DNA of 27,157 nucleotides from Chara braunii (taxonomy: Eukaryota; Streptophyta; Charophyceae; Charales; Characeae), in contig BFEA01000805.1 of assembly GCA_003427395.1 (NCBI GenBank), positions 256,580-283,736 on the forward strand, given 5' to 3'. The translations under genes were made by a program, and so were the position numbers. Positions 19,067 through 27,157 of the stretch are shown in pieces (position 1 is the stretch's first letter; the number at the start of each line of letters is the position of its first letter). The notes under the pieces were generated by a model. That model saw nothing but the letters and a program-made list of their open reading frames with translations, searched no databases and was not told the DNA's origin.

Positions 19067-20376
19067 GTTTGAAATTGGAATGGTGCTTTTCTTCAACTCT
19101 TCTACGTAATTTTGATGCCTGGCACAAACCATCTCTATGATGTTCATGGTTATTTCGAGTCTTTCTTTTCTATGAATTGATGAATGAATGAGTATATCCC
19201 TCCCCTACCCCTTCCTCCTTCTACGTAGTTGTCTACCCAATTAAGTGATTGCCTACACTCGATCCATGTATGTTCTCTGGCTAGTTCCCAGAAATGGTAT
19301 GATGTGAGTAACTGGATGTTTTGATGCATGAGTGCTTGTTGTTTCCTCGCCTTTTTCATGTAACATGGATAAGCATGACAGTTGATTAGATGCCTGTCTC
19401 ACACTGGCATTGAGCCTACCAGCGACATCTAGGGCCAACGGGTCGATGTATATGTGCTAAAGATCACGAAAATTCCCAGCCTGATCAAAGGAAGATCTTA
19501 TGCACGCACGTGTACGCCCGGTCGAAGGCGGTCATTGCAAACACGCATGTCTGCAGGATCTGCCCCCGATCCGGCTGCCGACTGAGCACCCTGAATGTAT
19601 GGATTCCCACCCCACCCCGCAGCATGAATGTCGAGACTCCCTTTCGGATCACTGACCGCGAATGCCTGAGGGATCGCGAGTTCCGAGAGTATTGCGAACG
19701 CGCCTGTTTTTCGGCACACATGAGGACTGCGAGTGGGATATCGGGCGGGCCTTATAACGTATGCCCCATCTCCCCGACTGTTCCAGCCCGTACATGTGTC
19801 AGATCATCGCTGAGCCCCGTATTGTTATTCTTGAAACAAAGTTCCCTCCCTATCGCCGTCTATTGCCCTTCCACTGCCTGACCATTACCCCTTAGCGAGC
19901 ACTCGCCCAGATCGCCCCCTACTGGCCACAACCCTAGTGTTCCGAGTGCCTTTGAGACCACGCTTACCGAGCATCGGGATTCATCATGATCTGGAGAACC
20001 CGCTCGGAAGCCGAACAATGGAAGCACCGCCTTTGGCTAACGCCGGCCACGTCCGATTCTTAGATCTGTGTGAAACCCGCCAAGGACAGGTGTTGCACCA
20101 GCATGACAGCCATAGCGTCCCGACGGTACATAAAATACGAATCCGTCCTAGACGACGGGACCAAAGGAGGTGACCGCCCTGATTCCCGAGACCTAAGACG
20201 GAACCCCCGTCTTTCGCCCACTCGCTTGCATTCATGTCTTTTAAACTTGACGTTGGATATCTTAGTTCCATCCTGGGACTTCACCCCCATTTTACTAAAA
20301 TCATTGGCGCACCTCTTTTTCGCACTTCCAGGCCCACCATCACTCCGACCAGGAAGTCGCACTGGGCGTGAGGTTG
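18058..20376 (+). repeat. LTR-like long repeat, copy B (~2.3 kb)
   Basis: Starts TGACGAACTACTC, and is collinear with copy A for its first 1.1 kb and with copy C along its whole length. Shared with C: GCGCYTTAGYRAGC near the start, GACTA(A/G)G-x-GGGGTGAC about 0.9-1.1 kb in, TGCGAGTGGGAYRT and T(T/A)TTGTTATTSTWGA in the right half, ATCNTTGGCRCACC and finally GTGAGGTTGG or ATGAGGTTGG. Similarity ends abruptly at about 20376 (B) and 23042 (C). Either this is a 2.3-kb solo LTR or an LTR plus 5' leader; the truncated copy D cannot settle which. It contains an (AG)28 microsatellite. Confidence 0.6.
19009..19064 (+). repeat. (AG)28 microsatellite
   Basis: Uninterrupted AG dinucleotide run of 56 bases inside repeat copy B. 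Copy C has a CT-rich tract and copy D a long (CT)n tract nearer their left ends, so this family tolerates such expansions. Confidence 0.97.
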
Positions 20377-20493
20377 GGCGTCACAACCCTCCAGATTTCT
20401 TGGAGTAGAACCCCTCTGCGGACCATGGCTACATGCCCCCAGCCTTCTCTGAATTGGTTGGATTCCATAAAGTCTCCAGTCGTCCGTCCATAG

Positions 20494-20712
20494 TCAGAAA
20501 ACGCCCGTGATCAGGTCCCTGTGCTTCAACCACCAGATCCACAGTTCGTCCGCCAGGGGGCAGCGCAACCACAGGTGAGCATTGGATTCCCAGCCCCAAT
20601 CACACCTCTTGCAAGTGATGGAGAGGTCCATACCTTTTTGGACCAGCCATAATGTAGAAGCAACAACCATCAGGGATTGTATGTGATGAACCAGCTTCCG
20701 AGCCTGCGCCAT
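20494..20712 (-). pseudogene. LINE zf-RVT-like fragment
   Basis: A 72-codon minus-strand frame with CKRCDWGWESNAHLWLRC, the C-x2-C-x(n)-H-x4-C arrangement typical of the zinc-binding region that follows reverse transcriptase in plant-type LINEs, preceded by a WLVQKGMDLSIT lead. It is distinct from the 7.99-11.13 kb LINE (which reads IEYLFLEC in the same place) and here the metal-binding His is kept. Only this domain is present. Its first few codons overlap the start of repeat copy C (20684), so the boundary cuts it or the frame start is artificial. Confidence 0.6.
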
Positions 20713-23040
20713 CTTCCGGACCCCTTCTCTCTCTTTTTCTTTTCAAATTTTGCTCGGCCCAACAAGGCCCCTCTCCGTTTTTTATTAAAGATGCCTTGCT
20801 GAGACCCGTGTTGATTCTTGAAATTCTGTTTTCATAATTTGGTAAATGCATGGGAATTGCACGCGCTTTAGTAAGCTCGCTAGGAATTTGGCCCGACAGT
20901 TAGAAATTCTAAAATAAACGGAACCCGACGTGTCCTTTTTGTGCATGAATGTTTTCGACTACGTTGCGGAAAACTCTGGGAATTTGGTGGGAATACGAAT
21001 GGATGCAGGACTGCCTTTTCCCGCGCCTACTTTTCCCGCGGATATGGTGATTTCAATTTTTGAATAAGCATAGGACTTAGGAATTTGTAACTGTTTTGGT
21101 GCCTCTTTTTGCCTTAAATTTTGTGATCGGCGCCATGCAAGCGAGCTTCCCCCCCTTTCTGCTCCCCTCGCCATCTTCGACGCTCCCTTCACGCCCGCAC
21201 TCACTCTCCTGCCGTAACCGTTTTTTTTTTCTCTCTCTCTTTCGCTTTCTGTCCCCGCGCGCCTTTTCTCTTTCTTGATCATCTGAATCTTGGATCTGTT
21301 TCGCGCTATCCTGCGCACCCTTCTTCCTTCCACTCTGAGTCCTACGCCCAAGAGCCCGGTCGATCCTCTCGTCACTCCGTCCAGCCAAGGAGAGGCGCCG
21401 TGTAAGGAGAAACTCCTATTACGTGACGACTTTGATTGGCTGTGATCGGACTCAGCAGGATCGACATGGCTTTCGTCGGGAAATTATCCCCAAGTCCTCT
21501 CTCACCCTTCCCTGACTCAACCTTCATCCTCCCTCGTACCTACCTCCCTTCCTGCAACTTCATATTCCGCAAGCGCGCCCGCAAATCTCTCTCTCAACTC
21601 GTCTGCCAACTTCCGAGATGCAGTGGCCAGATGGTATGTGTGGAGTGCGAGTCGAAAAGTCCCGACGAGTTGACTGTAGCCTGGCCACGACGAACTCTGG
21701 GATCCGGGCAGGCCGTGTCGAGACTAAGTCGGCGGGGTGACGATCTCAGTTGTGGAAAGTGGTACGTGATGGCTGGGATCGTCAGTGCATGCATGGGGAA
21801 AGCGATCGGAGTTGAATGGATGAATGACCGGGGGCCATAGTGGAACTTCACGGCGGATGCGCCTCCTTGTCTCGAATCTATTCCTTGGAGTGAGTTTCGT
21901 TTGGTGTTAGTTAAGCTGAAGACTCTTTTCCATCGTCAAATCTTGGTGTAATTTTCATCTATCTTATTTGCTCCATGTATTTTCCTCCCTAGCTTCTCTG
22001 TCTCTGTGACATGAACGATTATGGATGTTTGTTGATTTATTGCGCACAAGGGATGAAATGATTGTTCTGACTAACGCCTAATTAGTCGTGGGGTAGGGGT
22101 GCAGAGCACACGGAGAACTGAGTGTTGTGTGACTGCCATTTTGCGCACCTTCCTCGATGAATGTATGTGAGAAGTGAATGAGAATGCTTGAATGATTTTA
22201 TGATGAGACGATTGCCTGCTGGACGTGTCTCCGACTAAGTCATAGGATTGTTGTGATTAATATGTAGGATGCATGTTGGATAAGATTTCACTATTGCCAT
22301 GTCGACCAATTGTTCTGAGCCGACTGGGCGCCGGCCTCCCGCATCCCCCCCACGCCCCTTCTCGTACAACGAGAAGAGGACACGTGTATGCGAGTGGGAC
22401 GTACGAGCCGGAAGATACTACTTCCCTTTTGAAACTCGATGCTCTGAATTTGTCGGTGCTGGTTTTGTTATTGTAGACACACACTTTCCGCCTTATTCGT
22501 TGGTATTGCCGTTGAGTCGATTGTCATCCTGTGGTCGGCAATAGCTCCCTAGTGGCCTAACACTCTGTGCAGCGATTGTCGCCGCTTCGAGCATTACCAA
22601 TCGAAGGGCTTTCACTACCGAGTACGAGAGGAAGATGAGTATTAGGAAAAAGCCACTCGGTTACGACCTTCCACGTCAGATTCAGAGTTGTGCAATGAGC
22701 GACGTCGGGACTTGACCCGGAAACGGGATACCAAGTACGTGCCCGCCCCCTTTCAAGTGAAACGAAAAGTGATGGCTCGATGGGAAGTGCAGCGATACTT
22801 TTTGGATTGAACTTCCCCACGCCGTGCGTCCCGCACGCGCCTTTTTCTCCCTCAAAACCCGCGCAGTGACGAACCCTCCCCCTTCTTACTAAGTCAGACC
22901 GACACAGGGGATTTCGGTTCTGTCCGTGTCCTCATACTCAACTTTCCAAAAATCCTTGGCACACCCCATCTCGCTGTCTTTCTAGGGCCCCTTCCTCAAT
23001 TTAAACACTCTGAACGGAAGACAGCACAGGGCATGAGGTT
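20684..23040 (+). repeat. LTR-like long repeat, copy C (5' repeat of gypsy derivative)
   Basis: Starts TGATGAACCAGCTTC. The first 560 bases match copy D (26569 onward) at roughly nine positions in ten by eye, including GTGTTGATTCTTGAAATTCT and GGCGCCATGCAAGCGAGCTT. That C and D flank a gag and integrase remnant in the same direction, and share a TG start, supports an LTR pair. A GCGCTTTAGTAAGC palindrome lies 179 bp in, at the same offset in D. Beyond 21250 copy C can be compared only with B. The right edge near 23040 is where B/C similarity ends and a weak primer-binding-like sequence begins. Confidence 0.7.
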
Positions 23041-23050
23041 GGTATCGGAG
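23040..23050 (+). promoter_or_regulatory. Possible tRNA-iMet-type primer binding site
   Basis: TGGTATCGGAG resembles the 5' part of the usual plant retrotransposon site TGGTATCAGAGC, with one mismatch over 11 bases, and lies just where the C repeat ends and ahead of the gag remnant. The equivalent place in copy B reads TGGGCGTCAC, which does not match. Suggestive only. Confidence 0.3.
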
Positions 23051-23465
23051 TCGACAAGTGTCGGTTCTGACGATAGTAAGATGAGTTGGCAAGAGGAAGA
23101 TCAGCTAAACGATTTAACCGTCTTAGTCCTCCTGTCACTCGATAGAGGTCCGCCGAAGCTCGACCAGAAATGCCCATGGTCGATGCTAATGGAACACCTC
23201 CCCGGGTGATGGTAAGCATCCCCGCTACCTTGCCGTTCTATCCCAACTACACTCATCCTGAGGCATGGCTCGAAGCCATGCAAGCTCAGGGGTATGGTGC
23301 CGAGGATCTTCCCCGCGTCCTTACCCTGTTACTGCGAAACACTGCTCATGATTGGTTTAGAAGGCATAGATAGGTAGATTGGGATATGTTCAAGAGGGTG
23401 TTCCTAGCAAGGTTCAACGCAGTCAACGAAGATGTTGCGTGGTTCCTACTAAAAACCCGTCCGTA
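23042..23465 (+). pseudogene. Ty3/gypsy gag remnant
   Basis: From 23170 the frame reads FYPNYTHPEAWLEAMQAQ, then LLLRNTAHDWFRRHR, a TAG at 23371-23373, and VDWDMFKRVFLARFNAV, which is the Trp/Phe pattern of the retrotransposon gag (capsid) domain. It forms the particle shell when intact. An earlier stretch (23042-23215) in another phase is open and acidic (SDDSKMSWQEEDQ) and is probably the N-terminal part before a frameshift. The domain is cut off at about 23465, before any zinc knuckle, and is joined to integrase sequence. It lies 130 bp after the C repeat, as expected for gag. Confidence 0.75.
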
Positions 23466-23469
23466 AAAC

Positions 23470-24374
23470 CCGGAGAGCTGTTGCCCGACTTTGATGCTCG
23501 AGATCTGTTTATCGAGGCCTCAGAGATTGCTACATACATCGATCGATTCCTCAATACTCATCTAGATACAGAAGAAATTATAACCGATAATGGGTCCGAA
23601 TTCAAAGTTGAGGTAGAGGAATTACTGATGCGTCATGGCGTTACTCTCCGACACACCGCTCCCCATGTCTCCTAGTCGAACGGGTTGGCCGAAAATGCGA
23701 ACCGAATGATTAAGACTGCTTTCCGCAAGAATTTAGCGGCTAATGACACGCGTCCTTGGCCTGAGATTGTCTACCAAATTATCGGGATCCATCGAGTGAC
23801 CCCTCATGAGTCTACGAGGTTCACCCCCTTTCAGCTTCGGACCAATAACATTCCATGTGTCGATAATCGGGGTATCTCGGAAATTGTCGAAAAAGGGGGT
23901 AGGGACACGCGTGCGCCGTGTGGCCCTTAAGGCCAAAGCCAAGCGGTATGTGGATTTATTGGAAAGAGTCATCCCTAATTAACCCGGAAAAGATAGAAAA
24001 TGACCGAACTGGCCCACGGTAGACAGGTCCGTAGCTACGAGGCCCGAAACGGGAATGGAGGCCCGCAACACCAATATAAGCTAGGGGGCTTGGTGCAGGT
24101 ACGCAAATGTGCACGCGACCGCAAACTCGCTCCCAAATTCTCTGGCTGTTTTCGCGTCGTGGAACTCGGTCGAAACGGAGCCAACATGGTGCGCATCGCA
24201 CTTGAGGCCAGCGCCAGCCATACCTCTCTTCCTATTGTCCGCCATACCTCCTACCTTCGTCCCCTCCCTCCTTCTGAGAGCCCTAATCCTTCTTCCTCGT
24301 CTTCCTCCAGCGCAAATGAAGAATTTGCTTCCCTTCCTTCGTCTGACTCTACCTCCCCTCCACCTTCGCCATGA
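23470..24374 (+). pseudogene. Ty3/gypsy integrase remnant (core and C-terminal module)
   Basis: Begins inside the catalytic core: DARDLFIEASEIATYIDRFL, then ITDNGSEF with the second catalytic Asp, then, after a TAG at 23673-23675 in the place of a usual Gln (consistent with CAG to TAG), SNGLAENANRMIKTAF with the catalytic Glu about 35 residues on. The first catalytic Asp and the HHCC zinc domain are missing. One frameshift in the G-run near 23893 and stops near 23981-24002 follow. The C-terminal module is seen at 24000-24374: YKLGGLVQVRK, then LAPKFSGCFRVVEL, with GCF where GPY/F is usual, and ends in a Ser/Pro-rich tail. Protease, RT and RNase H, expected between gag and here, are absent. 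A dead deletion derivative. Confidence 0.85.
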
Positions 24375-25027
24375 GTTTTGTCATTGAGCCGGCTCTTCCA
24401 CCCCAGCTCCTTCAACCTCGAGCCTCGCTGCAGTTTTTTCAAGTCGCGCACCCTCGTCTCAATCCTGATCTTTTCCGATTTGCACAACTCTTTAGTCACG
24501 GAGCTTGGTGCGCCGCCGTAGAGATAACAATATCGATCGATCGAGGTTCAACAGTCATCTTGACAGAAGCATCAGGGTTTGAACGCTTCTCACGGCCTAC
24601 TCAGAGCGACGTGACGGTAATCGTGGCCTTCAGGGGCGATCTGCGTACCATTGGTGTGCAACGGCGTGATGCAGAAGTAACCAGTCTTTACGAGTGGGGC
24701 CAGGCGTTGGTGGCTGATTGGCGGCAGCGACTGGCTCGACCAGGGCGACAAGTGGTGGGGACCGAGTGTATTGATACCTTCTCTCTTCTAACTAGCGCCA
24801 CTGATCGCCCCGCTCGCCCGCTTCCCAATCTTCATCCCTGCCCCGAGCACCGATGGAGCGCTTCTCTACCTTCTCTCTCCCCTCCGACCTTCCAACCATC
24901 TGGCCATCTTGGGCCGACCCCCTTCTCACTCTGGAGATTCGTCCCGCTTCGATCCCTCCGTTCAGCCCAGCCTACGTCAGTAAGTGGACTGAATTCGCGG
25001 CGGTCAGTGTGTGTATGCTCACGGTGA
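24371..25027 (+). CDS. Unrecognised open frame after integrase (ORF-X1)
   Basis: A 218-codon plus-strand frame whose ATG overlaps the stop of the integrase frame as ATGA (ATG 24371-24373, TGA 24372-24374). Residues 1 to about 150 look like folded protein (CAAVEITISIDRGSTVI, VTVIVAFRGDLRTIGVQ, LYEWGQALVADWRQRLARPG); beyond that the composition becomes Pro/Ser-rich and the phase probably changes, with coding character passing to the 24853 frame. No signal peptide and no membrane segment. I cannot name a domain. Position, between integrase and the 3' repeat, is where some plant and animal Ty3/gypsy elements carry an extra ORF (for example env-like), but nothing here shows that function. Confidence 0.45.
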   Translation: MSFVIEPALPPQLLQPRASLQFFQVAHPRLNPDLFRFAQLFSHGAWCAAVEITISIDRGSTVILTEASGFERFSRPTQSDVTVIVAFRGDLRTIGVQRRDAEVTSLYEWGQALVADWRQRLARPGRQVVGTECIDTFSLLTSATDRPARPLPNLHPCPEHRWSASLPSLSPPTFQPSGHLGPTPFSLWRFVPLRSLRSAQPTSVSGLNSRRSVCVCSR

Positions 25028-25680
25028 AGTGCCACTGGTCACGAAATTACAATAATCGGGAGTTGGAACACTATAATGAGATATCGCTTGTGCTGGCACA
25101 GCTACGGCCAGAGGAGGCGGCAACCGACGGCACATTGGTGGGACTTTTGTGCGGAGAAATCGCTAAGGGCGGCCGAGCAACCGTCGCCTACGAACTTCTC
25201 ACGTTTTTGTCTCAGCTCGTCGACAATCTGCCGACGGACATCATCTCTTTCCATCCGAGCGATCCAAGCCAGGCTGAACCCGTGACTTTGGAGAGGAAGT
25301 TGACGCCAACCGTAATCTGGGCGAACTGCACGGAGGACTTCGGTCAGTACTTGAGTGATCACAACCCCACGGCTTAGTGATTTCTGGACCTTAATGAGCT
25401 CGCGCCGGATAACTCCGACTTTGACGAGTTCTGGAAGGCTCATTAGAGAACGGGGAAGTACCGTCGGACGACGATCCAGGTCGCCTAGCCATCGGGGGGC
25501 TATAAGAGGAAGAAGAGTCGGAAGCCCAGTCGACTTCGAAAGAGGAAGCACATCATCCGCACCGAAGCCCCGGGAGGCTCCTCCAGCTCGAGCATTACCA
25601 ACCATTCGGGGAGGATCCGCTTTGAATCCCAAAGTTCCCTCGGACGTCGCTAGTCGACACGATGATATAGCAACCTCCCG
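24853..25680 (+). pseudogene. Unrecognised open frame after integrase (ORF-X2), with internal stops
   Basis: An uninterrupted 174-codon frame (24853-25377) with WTEFAAVSVCMLTVKCHWS, an ELEHYNEISLVLAQLRPEE segment and TVAYELLTFLSQLVDNLP, suggestive of a helical protein. After TAG-TGA at 25375-25380 the same phase continues as an acidic FLDLNELAPDNSDFDEF, then after two further stops a strongly basic part (YKRKKSRKPSRLRKRKH) and a Ser-rich end at about 25650. The change from helical to acidic to basic could suit a nucleic-acid-binding or gag-like protein, but no zinc knuckle is visible. Probably continues ORF-X1 after a shift near 24810-24850. Family unknown. Confidence 0.4.
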
Positions 25681-25960
25681 TCGGCGCCGCCGTTCCGGCT
25701 CACCATCTCCCTCGTCCGCCCCCTCCGCGCTTCGTTCCCGTCCTCCTCCCGGCCCGGACGTTCCGTCCTCGTCTTGTTTTCCGCCGCCCCCTTGATTACC
25801 TCTCTCTTTCCCCTCTCCCCCACATTGCATTCCCTCTAAATTACCGTATCTTCACTAACCAACTATTTTGTCATCATTTCGCGACACGACTTCTATGTAC
25901 AGTCTTCCCCCATCGTTCTCCCTCCTTCCCTCTCAACATCCTCCTTTTCAGCGTCGCGTG

Positions 25961-25999
25961 GAGACAATACAACCATATAGGGTTATATTGTATTATCTC
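25961..25999. repeat. 39-bp near-perfect inverted repeat
   Basis: GAGACAATACAA at 25961-25972 faces TTGTATTATCTC at 25988-25999 with one mismatch, and an inner AACC/GGTT pair surrounds ATATAG. It lies in the 3' part of the gypsy derivative, before the 26016 frame. Confidence 0.75.
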
Positions 26000-26015
26000 T
26001 GGAACTTTTTCCGCT

Positions 26016-26252
26016 ATGGAAGATTACGAGTCCCTACGGGACAATGTCCACCGTACCATTCCCTCTTTATACCCTGACTATATCATATCCCTGTCCCGAC
26101 CCAGTCATCGATTCCCCCGCGCGCACTGGATCGTCCACTTCATCGACCTCGGTGACGAAGCTGCAGATTATTTCCCTCCGCTCCCACTCGAATGGCCGCG
26201 GCCCCTCCACAACCCTCTCCTTGTCGACCACCGTCGAACGAACTTCCAATGA
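26016..26252 (+). CDS. Short open frame of unknown product (ORF-X3)
   Basis: A 78-codon frame opening MEDYESLRDNVHRTIPSLYP and continuing with HWIVHFIDLGDEAADYF. Composition is protein-like, and it lies within the gypsy derivative upstream of the 3' repeat, but no motif is recognised and overlapping frames exist in the other plus phase (26044-26346) and on the minus strand. It may be a fragment of the same downstream coding region as ORF-X1/X2. Confidence 0.25.
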   Translation: MEDYESLRDNVHRTIPSLYPDYIISLSRPSHRFPRAHWIVHFIDLGDEAADYFPPLPLEWPRPLHNPLLVDHRRTNFQ

Positions 26253-26259
26253 TGCGGCC

Positions 26260-26568
26260 GCACAAGTGAAGGACACGGCCGACCATGATGGCGTCACCTG
26301 GAATCAAAAAGTTGTTCATGACAAGACTAGATATGGGGGGTACTAGCAGCACGAGCCAACAGATTCGCGAAGATATTGCAATTGACGTTGGTGTCAACAT
26401 GAACTCTGGCTCAATCATCTGGGCTAATGAAGACGATCTCCCTCCTAATACGTTGGGTTCCTCATTCATCCTCTCGCCCCCTTTCTTCCTCCTCCGCCAT
26501 GTAAACCAGCTTTTTTGCATGCAATCAGGAGATCGCATAATTTTGGAACCCCCTGAGCGTCACATATA
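26260..26568 (+). other. End of the internal region of the gypsy derivative
   Basis: No recognised gene. A G-rich GATATGGGGGGTAC at about 26329-26342 is the only polypurine-like stretch before the 3' repeat, but it is over 220 bp away from the repeat start, whereas a polypurine primer normally touches the LTR. A 145-codon frame (26285-26722) crosses into the repeat and is not supported. Confidence 0.35.
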
Positions 26569-27101
26569 TGACGAACCGGCTTCTGAGTCTGCGCCATCTT
26601 TCGGACTCCTTCTCTCTGTTTTTCTTTTCGAATTTTGCTCGGCCGAACAAGGCCCCTCTTTGTTTTTTATTAAAAATGCCTTGCTGAGACCCGTGTTGAT
26701 TCTTGAAATTCTGTTTTCATAATTTGAGAAATGCATGGGAATTGTGTGCGCTTTAGTAAGCGCGCTAGGAATTTGGCCCGGCAATTAGAAATTCTGAAAT
26801 AAACGGAACCCGGCGTGTCCTTTCTGTGCATGAATATTCTCGATTACGTCGCGGAAAACTTTGGGAATTTGGTGGGAATACGAATGGATGTAGGACTGTT
26901 TTTTCCCCCTCCTATTTTACGCGCGGATATGGTGATTTCAATTTTTGAATTAGCATAGAACTTAGGAATCTATAACTGTTTTGGTGCCTCTTTTTGCATT
27001 TGTGATCGGCGCCATGCAAGCGAGCTTCCACCCCTTTCTGCTCCCCTCGCCATCTTCGACGCTCCTTTCGCGCCCGCACTTACTCTCCTGTCGTAACTGT
27101 T

Positions 27102-27157
<56 letters not shown>
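26569..27157 (+). repeat. LTR-like long repeat, copy D (3' repeat, cut by window end)
   Basis: Starts TGACGAACCGGCTTC and matches copy C base for base with scattered substitutions and a few small indels (for example about 10 bases lost near 27000). The window ends inside its CT tract, so the full length, the 3' boundary and any target-site duplication cannot be seen. GCGCTTTAGTAAGCGC at 26748-26763 forms a 6-bp hairpin with a TAGT loop. Confidence 0.85.
27108..27157 (+). repeat. (CT)n microsatellite at window end
   Basis: About 25 CT units reaching the last base. Copy C has only a short CTCTCTCTCT after a T run at the same place, so the tract has expanded in D. An assembly break at such a tract would not be surprising. 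Confidence 0.95.

Noticed and set aside
19485-19881. Overlapping frames on both strands (123 codons plus, 73-78 codons minus)
   Set aside because: They lie inside repeat copy B, and the matching part of copy C does not preserve either reading frame.
24371-25027. Envelope-type protein for the first frame after integrase
   Set aside because: No signal peptide, cleavage motif or membrane segment is visible, so position alone does not justify that label.
25102-25830. 242-codon minus-strand frame, Gly/Arg/Glu-rich at its start
   Set aside because: It mirrors the plus-strand X2 region, which follows the direction of the gypsy derivative and has more protein-like composition.

Overview
This is a gene-poor, repeat-dense stretch of a large eukaryotic nuclear genome. 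I see no intact host gene. What can be recognised is decayed retrotransposons, a rearranged piece of nuclear large-subunit rDNA, and several arrays of structured or tandem repeats. The type of LINE (reverse transcriptase followed by a zf-RVT-like zinc region) and the wording of the Ty3/gypsy integrase tail are most like those of streptophyte algae and early land plants. This placement is recall-based and moderate at best; a fungus or another eukaryote is not excluded. Coding remnants carry nonsense codons and frameshifts, including likely CAG-to-TAG and TGG-to-TGA/TAG changes.

Layout. 0-2.1 kb: short GCGCCAC-spaced repeat, then a minus-strand gypsy integrase 3' end (1210-1790) abutting a minus-strand fragment of an unrecognised protein family (1822-2127). 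2.39-3.4 kb: a 12-bp hairpin, two copies of a 261-bp GC-rich unit, then two LSU rRNA-like segments in non-native order (the later rRNA domain lies before the earlier one). 3.6-6.6 kb: purine-rich sequence with degenerate hairpin repeats and no convincing gene. 6.6-7.9 kb: two neighbouring arrays of hairpin-forming repeats; the first has seven copies of a 19-nt core whose flanking arms change in a compensatory way. 7.99-11.13 kb: a 5'-truncated LINE on the minus strand with its poly(A) tail seen as poly(T). 11.1-12.7 kb: hairpin-rich spacer. 12.7-20.4 kb: two diverged copies (A, B) of a long terminal-repeat-like sequence enclosing a GATC/GATT-rich satellite (13.9-15.2 kb) and a broken minus-strand open frame (16.1-17.7 kb) related to the 1822-2127 fragment. 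20.4-27.16 kb: a zf-RVT fragment, then a Ty3/gypsy deletion derivative bounded by repeat copies C and D, with a gag remnant joined almost directly to an integrase remnant (no protease, RT or RNase H seen), followed by about 2 kb of unrecognised open frames, the first starting at an ATGA overlap with the integrase stop.

The parts do not form a pathway; they read as layered insertions. The most interesting signals are the covarying hairpin array at 6.6-7.25 kb, the similar array at 7.5-7.85 kb, the unrecognised 3' frames of the gypsy derivative, the twice-occurring unknown protein family, and the scrambled rDNA.
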